Assembly: GCA_010645155.1 (NCBI GenBank)
Contig: CM021323.1
Location: 5,306,691-5,370,690, forward strand
Direction: 5' to 3'
Length of the DNA stretch: 64,000 nucleotides
From: Tigriopus japonicus
Taxonomy: Eukaryota; Arthropoda; Copepoda; Harpacticoida; Harpacticidae
This document shows, piece after piece, positions 35,701 to 46,610 of this stretch. Under the pieces are notes generated by a model that saw only the letters and a program-made list of their open reading frames with translations, searched no databases and had not been told where the DNA came from. The first letter of the stretch is position 1, and every line of letters begins with the position of its first letter. A program made the translations under genes and the position numbers.

Positions 35701-38700
35701 TTGGGACACGAGATCGACATCTGTGGTAGAATCACTGGATCCTTCAAAGATCAGTCGAGATTGGATAAAATTGACGCGAGCTAATCCCGATTCTTGCACA
35801 TTTCGACTTGGGTTCTCATGATGCTGTAACAAATCCAGAATCACGTCTTGCAAATCGAATTCCATGAACATCCCTGTCCAAGTTTGACCCGACAATGGAT
35901 GGGTTTGTTCACTGGCAGCAGTCTCAAAGTTCAGATCATCAAGGGGCTCACCGAGATTGTAAGCCAAGAGCCCTCGAATCATGGTGTACTGATCCAAATC
36001 CACGGCAAAATGGAGCTTGGACAAGGTACCTTTGACACTGGTATCGGGTACACGATGATTGAAGGCCTTATCCAGATTCCGCTCAACTTGAAGCTTCAGC
36101 TCGAAAGTTTCCTTCAAAAGCAGTTTGGATTGGGGTCGAACGATGAAACTGCCCACCAGGATATCATCTTTGGCCAAAGCATCATCATCAGTGAAGGCGC
36201 TCAAACGTTCAGCCGTTCTGAGTGTGGCCTCTCTCATGTTGACTTTCATCACGTCCAGAAGGCATTTCTTCGGAGTCACGTGGGCTGAACTCTCTTCACC
36301 TTTCCATCTTTGACGAGACGAGGGTCGTCTCCTTCTTGAAGGCGAATTCATAGACCTTCCTCCGGATGATTCTGGGGATCTGGCCGTTGACCTCGAGGCC
36401 TTGGAAGTGCCTCTCGATTGTCTTCCCAAGACTTCATTGGTGGAACAAGAGGCCAACGATTCTCGACTGATGGTTCCTTCGTCTCCCGAAAGCTTGAAGG
36501 TGTTCTGGATTTCCAGGAATCCAAGATCCACGGACAATATCTTGGACGAACTGGCACTCATGGGCAAGAGAATCAAAGGCGATTTAGCCTCGATATCCAG
36601 TCTGATTCTGGTGCCACGGCCAGCCAAATCTTTGACTGCACCTCCAGCGGCCACATCCCGCATACTATTCGTGACACTCTGGAGAACATGGAACTGATTG
36701 AAGAACACCAAGATCTCCGAGTAGAATCGATGAGTGTGGACATAGATAACGGAGGCCATTCTGAGCTTTAATGAAGCATCGTAAGGTCGACTGAGTTTCT
36801 CGTCATCTTGGGTGTACTTGAAAAAATGAAAGGTGAGCACTTGTTCTCCTCGAGACAGAAACCGATCTTTGTACTGAGAGCTGTGAGGCGTCAGATCCTT
36901 GAGCGAAAACTGTCCCAATTTCCCGCCCACCGAGTAATTCCCATCTCTCAAAGACACAAGGGATACGAAATTTCGCACTCCAGCACTTGCCACTTCGTAT
37001 TCGGGTTTGTTGAGGATCAGTGACAAGTGTTTGACTTTGATATCGATTTCCATGTTAAAGTCATCTTCTTGGAGCACATTGGCATCCCTGGTTCGTTTGC
37101 TTCGCTCGTAGTCTTGAGCTTTTTGTGTGATTGGCGCCGAACTCATATCTTTGCTTGGACCTGCTCCAATTCCAAAGAAATCCAGGACCAACACCCAGGT
37201 TTGGAGATTGAACATGATGTCTAGAGTGTTGAAATTCACGTCCACAAAGCGATTGGTGCATTTGTACTTCTTGTAGTAATCCGGTCCGCGTTTATCGATA
37301 TTGAGCACTTTGATGTGGATCAGATTGTCTTCGTTCTGGAGGTCTCGTTTGATGGAATCATTGAAAATGGGCGAATTTCTCGAAGACACAGCACTTGGTG
37401 GAGGGGTTTGTGGGTGATTATTGGTTACCGCTTGACGGTTTCGACTTTGTTGCCGATTCCTTTGTTTTGGTTGGGGTTTGCCGGCACCAAAGACTTCTTT
37501 CGGATCCAGATTGTCTGGTAGTGATGTTCCCCGATTTTGAGAGTCATTGTGGAACCAGAATTCCGGGCACGAAGTGGACAAGCCACAATTGGGCCGAGAA
37601 AAATACCTGGGATTAGAATGTTGTTGGTCCTTGAATGAGGAACTCATAAGGAAACGATGCTTAGAACCCTCATCTAGTTGAAGATCCTCCATGAGAACAC
37701 TCTTGAGAGCGATCTCGATGGTGTTTTTGTACAACTCGGTTTTGTCGTAAAACACGGCAAAATCTTGGAATTTTAACCGCACCAAGGTGTCACCTTCAGA
37801 ATCTGAATTCACCAGGTCTCCTCGAAGTTCAAGGATCAATTGAGGAACCTCAAAACTGGCTTCAATCTCCGTTGGGTCCTCAGAACTTCCGGATGGTGGA
37901 TCCAAACCGTTGTTGAAACTGCGCTTTCGAGCAATGTCAGAATCATTCAAATCTTCCGGATCTGAATATTGATCAGGGGGAGCCATGTTTTTCACGCCAT
38001 CTTGCAACAATTCGTATTGAGATCGGTAGAGTGATAGCTTCAACGGGTTTGTTACTTTTCCTTTGACTTGGAAGACATTTTCCGAGGCTGAGGAAGACCC
38101 GAATCCGGATTCAGTGAAATGCTCAGATCCGTGGAATTGAAAAGAGTGAAAGCTATCGGACTCGGGGATTTTCGAACTCATTCTCTCGATTCGATCGATT
38201 CGTAAGTCAATGGCCGTATCGTGCCAAATGGGCAAGGCCCCTTTGGATTTACACGAATACAGTTCTTGGGCCAAAAGGTGTCGGAACTGGCTGAGAAGAT
38301 TCAACGAGTCGTCGGCATATTTGGCATATTTCTCGATCAGATTCAAACTATGGAGACTCATGTCCGTGACCGTGACCTCGACTCGATCCACTCTCTGGGT
38401 ATCGTGAGGCAGTCCCATCTCATCTTGGAGAGCATACCCTTGAATGATTTGGTTACTGATCGAGATCTCGCCCAAATGAGCCACGAGCACCTCAAAGCTT
38501 CGCTCATGTCTTGGGATCACGAGGACGGGTGATTCCATGATTACGTCCAAGTGCAAGTCAAAGTCTTGTGTTGTTTTCGATTCATGTCTTGGAGTAGGTG
38601 CGGGGGCCGTGATTCGGGTACCTCGTTCAAGACTTGGATAGTCGTAGTCGTGAGATCGTAAACTGGCTCCTTTCGCTCTAGGCAGCGTGCCATAGTACTC

Positions 38701-41700
38701 GTCCATCGTGGCTTGGTGGTTGATGGCCTCGGAACGACGATGAACGATACCTAAGGCAATCTCAGTGGCAGCCAGACGAATGGAGTGAGCCAAGTTACTG
38801 ATGTATTGTTTAAAGTCCGTGGCACAGGAATTCAGTTCGTTGAGGAACGAGGCGGTGTGAATGTAGCATACGGCAGCCATCTTGATATTCAAATCGATGT
38901 TGAGGCGGTCTGAAGATATGGAATTCATGTTCTGAAAACTCGTGCTCTCTTTTAGAGGTGTGCCCAAGTAGCTTTGGAAGGCTGAGGTGCAATCTGAAAA
39001 AATAGAACTAATTCGATGCAAATTGACTGGACATGCAGGACTAGGGTGAATCAATTCTTAAAATTGATGGGTATCTAACCTGTTCTTTGAGATATGGAGA
39101 AGGTTAGGGCTTCTTTCTCCTCGTTTCCCTCACCTAAGGCGTACCTTCGGGCTTGAATGGGGCAATTTTTGTCCTCGATCATGGGGTCTTTGCCCACGGA
39201 CACGATCTTTTGATGTAACGTGGATCCGGACAAAAGATTCATGACCTGCAACCCTCCCAAAGACCCTGTAACATTCACAGCTTTGGATACGGTTGAATGA
39301 ATGTTGGCCTCTGTTAGTAAAAATGTGCCGATCATCTTGCCCGTTTTGGCCCGGAGCAGCAGAATATTCAACCTTTGGAAATCAGCTCGAAGGTCGAGCC
39401 GAGTCTTGATTTTGCTTGACGTATGGGTTTCATTACTGAAACAATTGATATGTAATCAACTTAGACACAGTAAAAAATGACAAAAAAATCAGTACTCACT
39501 CGTCTTGAAATATGTTTGGAGTGCTGAAAGCAGATATTGCAGCCGATTTGGACGGATTCGTCGAGTCGAGGCACGTGAGGCTTCCGAATCTGTTCACAGA
39601 TCCTTCGGTTTGACAAGCATGATCTGACGTGGGAACTTTACGCCGATTTCGGGACGGGCGAACGACCGATGGGGAAATTCGCTTGAAAAAGGCTAGGAGC
39701 TCAATGATTGTCTCTTGATTGGCAATCACATCCAAGGAGTTGAATTGGATCGACACGATTTGATGTCGCTCACGGTTGCCCGATTCATCGGGTTCAATCG
39801 TGGGACAATTGGGACTGATGATAAGGACGTCCACTGTGATCAACGCTTCCGAGTCCGCGTTGCTACTCTCTAATCCCAAAACTGAGGGAGAGTAATGCAT
39901 CTGACGTCGACTCGAATGAGGCGATGTGAAACTGGGCGGGGAAGTCACATGTCTCGGAGAATGTGGATACTTTACCGGAGGGGATGTTGCCCTTTTGCCC
40001 CGGGATTGAAGCGAGCTCAATTTTCTGTTAATATCCAAAGCCGAATCTTCCAGTGATCGGTACTGGGGATCAGGCGAAACCGGAGACATAGGCGAGACCG
40101 GTTCACTGCCCCGCAAACTTCCGCTCAAGCTATCAACCATAACATGGCGATGGCTGGCCACAAGGAGCTCAAAGTTGGGCCCGAAGGTTTGCAAGGCATC
40201 CACCAACAACAAGCTCATCACAGACAATGTCATGTTGATGTCGAAAGGACGTTTGACGAGGCACGCTTTCACCCCAGTTACTTGGAGCTCAACGATGCTT
40301 CGGCCTTGGGATTGAAGTTCCACGGCCATGTCTGAGACGCAAAACTGAATCAGAAGAAGCTTGGCGGCCGAATTTACGTCAGATGTCTTCGAGTTCCAAT
40401 CTGAGAACAGATTTCCAATCTCTTCATCCTCAATTGGGGAGCTCACGGGTGTGTTTAGTAAGTCATCGGTTTGACAAGCTGCGGACACTTTGGAAGCTTC
40501 TTCACGCTCTGCGTCTCCGAGGATAAGAAGACGTGTCATGCGCTCTAAAGATTGAATTTTCTCCTCATTCACGTGCACGTTCAACTTGGGCAAAGTGCCG
40601 GATATCACGATACTCGGCCATTGAGGATCATTGGTGGGCACGACTCGAATCTCGATCAACAAGCTGATGCTGAACTTGTCGAGAACGTGGAGCGACGAGC
40701 TGCCTTTGAGATGTGCGTTTCGCCAATTGTCCTTCACCCGTCCAATAATGACTTGCATGCCTTCCATGCTCATGGTGAATCGGTCATACATCTTATCGAT
40801 GACGGTCGATTCCATCAGATTGGGATCCAACTTGGCAAAATCTGGATTAGTAGAAGTCTTGGTCGATGGAAGAGGGCTTCCAGGGCTGCTGGCGGGGGTG
40901 CAAAACTCTTCATCATCCGCATCATCATCGTCTTCATTCACTTTGGTTGGATCCTCGGCGTTCTTGGTGTTCATCTCTGATTGAGTCTCTTTAGTGTTGG
41001 AAAAGTGGAACTTGCCCAAATCAATCACCATAAGTAAAGCGTCTTTGTTCACAAAGTGTTCAGGGATAATGATTTGAGGAGCCGAGAGCTCGCACAAAAT
41101 ATCCCAATTCCGTCGAACCGAATTATGACCATCCAGGATGGAATGCAAACTTTTCAAGAACTCTTCTTTTGTCTTTTGTTTGGCCTCTTCAATACGATGA
41201 TAAGCCACTGATCGCAACTTTGCCGACAATTGAGCACTTCGATTCAGCTCATCTGGGATCTTGAAGAACTCAGAGAGACAATGCAATACTACAGGATTGT
41301 ACACGATATTCAATGGCTGAGATGAGATGTGTAACTTGCCATCTACTTTCTTTGTTCCAAAAGGCCTGGTTTCGTAATGGAAGAGAAAAAGCGGAGTCTC
41401 TTCGGTAGGTTTGCTGGAAGCCATGGGCAGAAAGTTTTGTATGGATTTGGAGATTCCCGCGAAATTTCGATGATAAGAGCTTGATGCACGTGAATTCAAT
41501 GGAGCTCCTTCTTCGTTCAAGGGGGATATTAATAACGGGAACACCGACTCCTTGGTGATCATATCCCGCAAATACATGGCACCCAAAGACAGTACGAACT
41601 TATAAGATCGAGTTCGAGGCCGCGTTTCACAATTCAGTTTGACATTGTTGAACTCCAATTCAAACAAGAGATTGCCTTTATCGTCTTGTCGAGGTAAAGG

Positions 41701-43436
41701 TTCGTAAATTTTGCGCTTAGAGTAGAGCTTGAACGAACCTCGCTTGAGGACAAAGTTGATCTGGGCAAAGATCAGATCTTTGTACGGCACAATGTGGATA
41801 TCGTCGGCCAATCCTTCGATAAATTCTTCCTCCAAAGGACTGATACTAGCATCCAAGCTCATGGCAGTAGGTGATCGAATGGATTCGTCGACTTTTTCGG
41901 TGATTTCTGGGTCAGCTTCGGAAGAAGAATACCAGGACGGGAAATATTGTTGAAGCAATGAAGGAGCTTGAGCAATGGGTTCTTCCGGCGAGTCATCATC
42001 CACGAAAAAATGATCATCTTTGGATCCTCTTCTTTCGTCCAAACCTCCGGTCAATTGTTTCAATTGGAACACGGCTAGATCTCGGAGAGCCTTGAGCTCT
42101 TCAAAAGATCGCTTTTCGTCCTGCTCATCTTTGACAGCCTTCAGTTCGGCACTCAGACTCACCGGGTTCACGAGATAACTTTTGAAAGCCTCCACGTACA
42201 ATACGTTCTCAGCCGCTTTTTCCAAGACCGTGGACCATTGAGAGGTGTGATTGCGTTCACGGATTCTTTCCATGTGACAAGCAATGGCATATCGCCACCA
42301 GATTCGTGCGTGATCGTGCACGGGTTCCCGAGGACGCCACTTCCAATACAATCTGTTCTTATGTAACTGATGCAACGACCTTCCACCCGTGATCAGACAT
42401 TGATATTGCTCATCCGTGATTTCCAATGGAATGGAGTCCAATTCGAGATCACAAACTACGCGTGGCCTTTTCCGCGAATTCAGCGGTCTTTCTGAGCAAT
42501 CCCGTTTCAATTTTGCCTGAGCAGACACCGGATTCAGGATGAACTCGTGTTTAGAATTAGGATTGAAGCTCATCTTCTCTTTCATGGCCTCCGGACTCAA
42601 GTTCCCGTACAAATCCGGAGTTCGAGTCAAGTAGGCCGACATCCCATTGAGCTCGACCAATTTAAAGGCCATGGCAGAGGTGGGATCGCGGTGAACAAAT
42701 TTGGGCACCCCATTCTCATCACAAGCTTGTGCCGAGAGCGACGTTAAATTAAAACCGCAAGCGAAAGGTCGTTCCGGACAGGAGATATCGTCCTCATATC
42801 GAATATGCACATCTCGGATCTGAATCTGGAGGTTTTCCACAATGTTGCCGATAAACGAGGTGCCGTAGGACATCCAAGAGGAATACGATGGGTAATAGTT
42901 GCCACCGGTTCGTTGATGATCGTGTTGAACCCGCCATTCCGCCTCAATCCCATCCAAAGCCGACAACTTCAACTCCTGGTTCAATTGATCATCTTGTGTG
43001 GGATCGAACGTCTCAAAGCTTAAGGAAAAAAATACATATATTCAATCTTCCTTCAGGAGCTCTTTCTTAGTGCTTAGAATCTCACCGTTGAGGTCCCGTG
43101 ACAATGTAGACTTGTTCCAAAGAAATGCTCCATCGTTCAGAGCGGATTCGGGAAACCGGAATCCGCAAAGAGATCTTGCCCACCAATCCCGAACGCACCT
43201 CCAAAGATGAATTGAAAAATCGCAAGGCATCTGACCTCAAAGGCACATTTTCTAGCTCAACTTGACCTGTAAGTCATCGTCGATGAAGAGCCAAGGTCAA
43301 CGATAAAAAGAGAGTTGATTCTTTTAAGATTTCACTTACCCGAAAGCAAAGCGATGGACAGTTGATCCGTGTTCAGATTCTGGAGATACTTGCCCAGATA
43401 ATTGTTAAGGAACCAAGTGGCCAAGCCTTCCAACAT
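26794..43436 (-). CDS. VPS13D: Vacuolar protein sorting 13D, bridge-type lipid transfer protein
   Basis: Ten exons (5' to 3'): 43436-43340, 43266-43086, 43018-39500, 39435-39080, 38993-33690, 33614-33398, 33310-31515, 30180-30002, 29145-27713, 27211-26794. All introns are GT/AG. The lengths sum to 13500 nt, one open frame of 4499 residues (human VPS13D 4388). VPS13D moves lipids between ER, mitochondria and peroxisomes. The N-terminus [20 protein letters not shown] is the VPS13D-type chorein start. A UBA domain, specific to VPS13D among VPS13 proteins, is at about 2780-2820 ([18 protein letters not shown]). The VAB/SHR-BD region, a ricin-B-like segment (about 3710-3820, [14 protein letters not shown]) and the ATG2_C-like block ([26 protein letters not shown]) follow, then a PH-like end. 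Six introns are 64-87 nt; the last three are 501-1334 nt and carry repeats. Confidence 0.96.
29146..30001 (-). other. VPS13D intron 8, with dispersed repeat family D copy 2
   Basis: An 856 nt intron. Positions 29541-29737 match the split repeat at 18701-19122, and TTTTAAAC at 29638-29645 corresponds to the MITE target CTTTAAAT there. Nothing coding is seen. Confidence 0.7.
30181..31514 (-). other. VPS13D intron 7, with weak dispersed repeat family C copy
   Basis: A 1334 nt intron. Around 31241-31285 it has ATTCCTTGTTGCGGTGG and AAAAATCCGCACC, similar to the repeats at 12973 and 57945. A 99-codon open frame at 31020-31319 (minus) overlaps this repeat and is not believed to be an exon. Confidence 0.5.
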
Positions 43437-45334
43437 GGTGAAGATGACGCGTTAATCTAGGACTTGGGATCCATTGGAAGACGGACGAATTGACGAATGG
43501 ACCTTGAAGTCAGAACAGAGTTCTCTCGTCATGACGTCATTCATGAAAACAAACCTGAACGCCCCAAAAAACATGGGATGAATTCTGGGTAAAAATGTCA
43601 ACCAAGGCTGACAGCGTGTGAGAGGCCAAACGAAGGCTGCGTTTTTTTATGCCGACTGAGTGGTCGAGTTTCTTTGAAAGGAAAAAATGAGGTCATTGAG
43701 GAATAATTTCGCTTTAGGTTCACTCATCATGTCACGCGGTAAAAGTCAACAATAACTCACGCAATATATGTGGTAAACATTCGAGGTTGGATAATAATTA
43801 AAAACATGACACTTTGTGGCAGATCCAAAGAAGCCCATAAAAGAAAAGTTTTGACTTGTTGGTTTTTTGGAAACTTCACGCGTGTCCCTATTATGAAAGT
43901 CAGGAAATTAAAATAAAACCGAAATTTGTTTTCCCTAGTTTTTGACTAAATCAGACAAATCATACAATCAAATATGTACTGCCATATTTTTCTAGAAGAA
44001 TCAAGGAATTTATGGACAATCCCAGCTAGATAAGTCAAACTATACTTAGATATTCATTTCTGAAAAAAATCATTTTCATTTGTTACACGTTTTGGTACAA
44101 AAAATCCCCTTAATGTTTTCTCTTAATCAAATATTTCAGAAAACACATTGCTAATTTTAGAAAACAGAAGTGAACCACTTGAAAATCAAATGCGAACCAA
44201 ACCTTTGGAACATGACCTCAATTCTGATGCTGGGAAGTTAAAACGGCTTAAAGCTGACCTAAGAGCAAGTGTTGTAACATTCGATTATTTTCCAATTTCG
44301 ATCTCCTAAAGGGGTAAAAGATAAGAGGTTGTGAACAATTCCAAATCTAGTGAAATCTAGCCCTTTTATCCTCATACCTGTGCTGGTCAGCTAGGCCGAA
44401 GTGCAGAGGAACAGTAGGGTAGCCAAAATGAGAAGATAAGCAAGTGCTGGGTGGGGTGGTTTGTTAAACCTAGTCAAGAAATAAGTGCGTATAAATCACT
44501 AAAGACAGTTACATCAAGTGACTTTACTTAAAGCTAATGTTCTGGTTAGGATAATTTACTTTTGCATACTTAAGATGACAATTGTAAAATGATTATCAAT
44601 ATGTGACCAATATGTGATTGACTTTGAGCTTTTACCTCCCTTTTGTTTGTCTCCACTTATGGGGGGAAATTGTTACACCGATATATTTAGTTCACATTCT
44701 CTATTTTATAATTATTCTGTATGATAATATATAATTATACATAAATATCTTGTTCTGTTGGATTCCGTAGCCAATTCGAATGCATACTTTGTAGAATCAG
44801 AATTTGCTTCATGAATTCGTCTAGTTGACTATCAATCTGTTATCTTATTTACTCACTTAGTGTTCAGGTTCGCTTACAAAGAGTATGATCCAACATACCA
44901 AACCAAGAATCGTTATATCCGTAAATGTTTTTTTTTTCATTGACAATAAGCTTTTGGAACGTAAACTAAAAAGTCTCAAACACATTTTTATGACTGATAA
45001 GAACACATCCCGATGAATAAGTAAATGGATTAAGAGCTTCATTCAGTTTAGGAAAATGACGACTTGCCACAGAAGCCAGACATACTACTTAAGAGTCAAA
45101 GACGGAGACGATAACAAATTGACGACTGCGTTTTTAGGGTCAAAAGTCCGAATCGCTAATCCAAAACCACTGATACAAGAATATCAAAACGGCACAATTC
45201 TAGTAATTGTACATTAGAATCCTATGCACAAACACTTCAAAAAACATTCCTTAAATCTACCTCTTCATATTTTTCCTAATTCAAAAACGTCCCAGTCATG
45301 TTAAAAAAAGTCCATTCAAACTCGGAAGTAACAG
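43437..45334. other. Intergenic region upstream of VPS13D
   Basis: About 1.9 kb between the VPS13D start and the 3' end of the uS11m gene, both on the minus strand. Strongly AT-rich around 44560-44760. No gene, element ends or clear promoter motif seen. Confidence 0.5.
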
Positions 45335-45340
45335 TTTATT
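45335..45340 (-). terminator. Polyadenylation signal of the uS11m gene
   Basis: AATAAA on the minus strand 12 nt after the stop codon, implying a very short 3' untranslated region. Confidence 0.6.
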
Positions 45341-45351
45341 AAGTAATATAA

Positions 45352-46044
45352 TCAGTTTCGCCTCTTGGGTTTCTTAGCACGCTTTCGCCAACCCCAATCC
45401 ACATAAGAATTATCCGTCACGGACACGATATGAATACCAGCCTGCAAGATCCCCTTGAGTCCAGCCACGCGACCATTATTAAAGCCATCAATCTTGACCC
45501 GCACGGCCTTTATATTGAGATTGCGAATCTGTTGACCCAAGGATAAGCCCGCCGCTTGAGCCGCCACATTGCTCCTTCTTTTGGCATTCAAGAACCCCAA
45601 TCGCACAGGGGTCACGTACAATAGCTTCCTATGATTGATGTCTCGCAGCCAAAAGCGCGTGCTGTTGGGCGCGCAAAGCACCTGCACATACGGCATGTCC
45701 TTATATTTGACGCCATAGAATTCGCGCTCCGCCATATCGCCGGTGGGATGGCGCTCAAAAGGACGCTCCAAGGCATCGCCCTGTTTCATGTCTTGAGCCA
45801 GAGCATCAATATTGATACTAGCATAGTCAGACTCGTCTATAGTGGGACCCCGCAACTCTGATACCGTGACCCCGCGTGTTTTGCCGGGAATGAAGCGCTC
45901 ACGAGCAGCGCAAACGGAAGTGGCGCTAAGCGAACGCGCTGGCAGCAGGCATGACAACGCGCAGGGCAGCCTAACGCGAAGACTATTGAACATTTCGCCA
46001 GATGAATAAAGAGATGCCAAGAAGTGTGCCAAAGGTTGTTCCAC
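45352..46044 (-). CDS. MRPS11: Mitochondrial ribosomal protein S11 (uS11m)
   Basis: An intronless frame of 230 residues (human 194). The protein is part of the platform of the small mitochondrial ribosomal subunit next to the 12S rRNA. The C-terminal half is the uS11 fold: MPYVQVLCAPNSTRFWL, AAQAAGLSLGQQI, IKAVRVKIDGFNNGR, GLKGILQAGIHIVSVTDNS, ending in a basic tail (WGWRKRAKKPKRRN). The first 50 residues are rich in Arg, Ser, Ala and Leu and poor in acids, as in a mitochondrial presequence. A second ATG at 45993-45991 (MFNSLRVRL) starts a more typical targeting peptide, so the true start may be there. It is divergent from the RecQ gene with 566 bp between starts, which could hold a shared promoter. 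Confidence 0.93.
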   Translation of the reverse strand: MEQPLAHFLASLYSSGEMFNSLRVRLPCALSCLLPARSLSATSVCAARERFIPGKTRGVTVSELRGPTIDESDYASINIDALAQDMKQGDALERPFERHPTGDMAEREFYGVKYKDMPYVQVLCAPNSTRFWLRDINHRKLLYVTPVRLGFLNAKRRSNVAAQAAGLSLGQQIRNLNIKAVRVKIDGFNNGRVAGLKGILQAGIHIVSVTDNSYVDWGWRKRAKKPKRRN

Positions 46045-46610
46045 GGACGATTTACTTGTGGTGCATGTCGCTGAATGTTTACCAACAAAACAGCCTTTGA
46101 AAGAGTGCCTATTTTTGTTTATTTATTCAATCATAGGAAAACTAACATTTAATGCGAATTTTTCGTTGTTAGTAAGCTAAGGGAAGTGGAAATACGATCA
46201 TGAGGAAAGATGTATTGTTTATAAAGATGAACATGCATTGTTGTTTTCTGTTGGGTGATAATTTTATAAATAAATGTAGCCTTGCTATAATCCTTTTTTT
46301 TTCACAACCTAACATCATTTTAGTCAGAAATGCCCAGTCACTCTACTTCAGCATAGTAAAAAAGTGGAAATCAAACGAAACGTAGCTGAATGACCATTTT
46401 CACAATATGGAGTACAAATTGGTATTTTCTTAATGTTTTCCATGATTTCTGTAAATTCATGCTATTTTGTCATTCCTAAATTTCGGCACCCTTTCCGGCG
46501 CAATTTTTAACTTTCAAGACCAAATCAACCTTAGTCCTTTTGATAATTTTCAACATCTTCTCCTGAGATCCTTGATCTTGTTCACCAAGACCAAGTTGAA
46601 AGATTGAACA
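46045..46610. other. Intergenic region between divergent uS11m and RecQ genes
   Basis: 566 bp that must contain both 5' ends. AT-rich, with no TATA box in a useful position and no clear initiator. I see nothing else in it. Confidence 0.5.
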
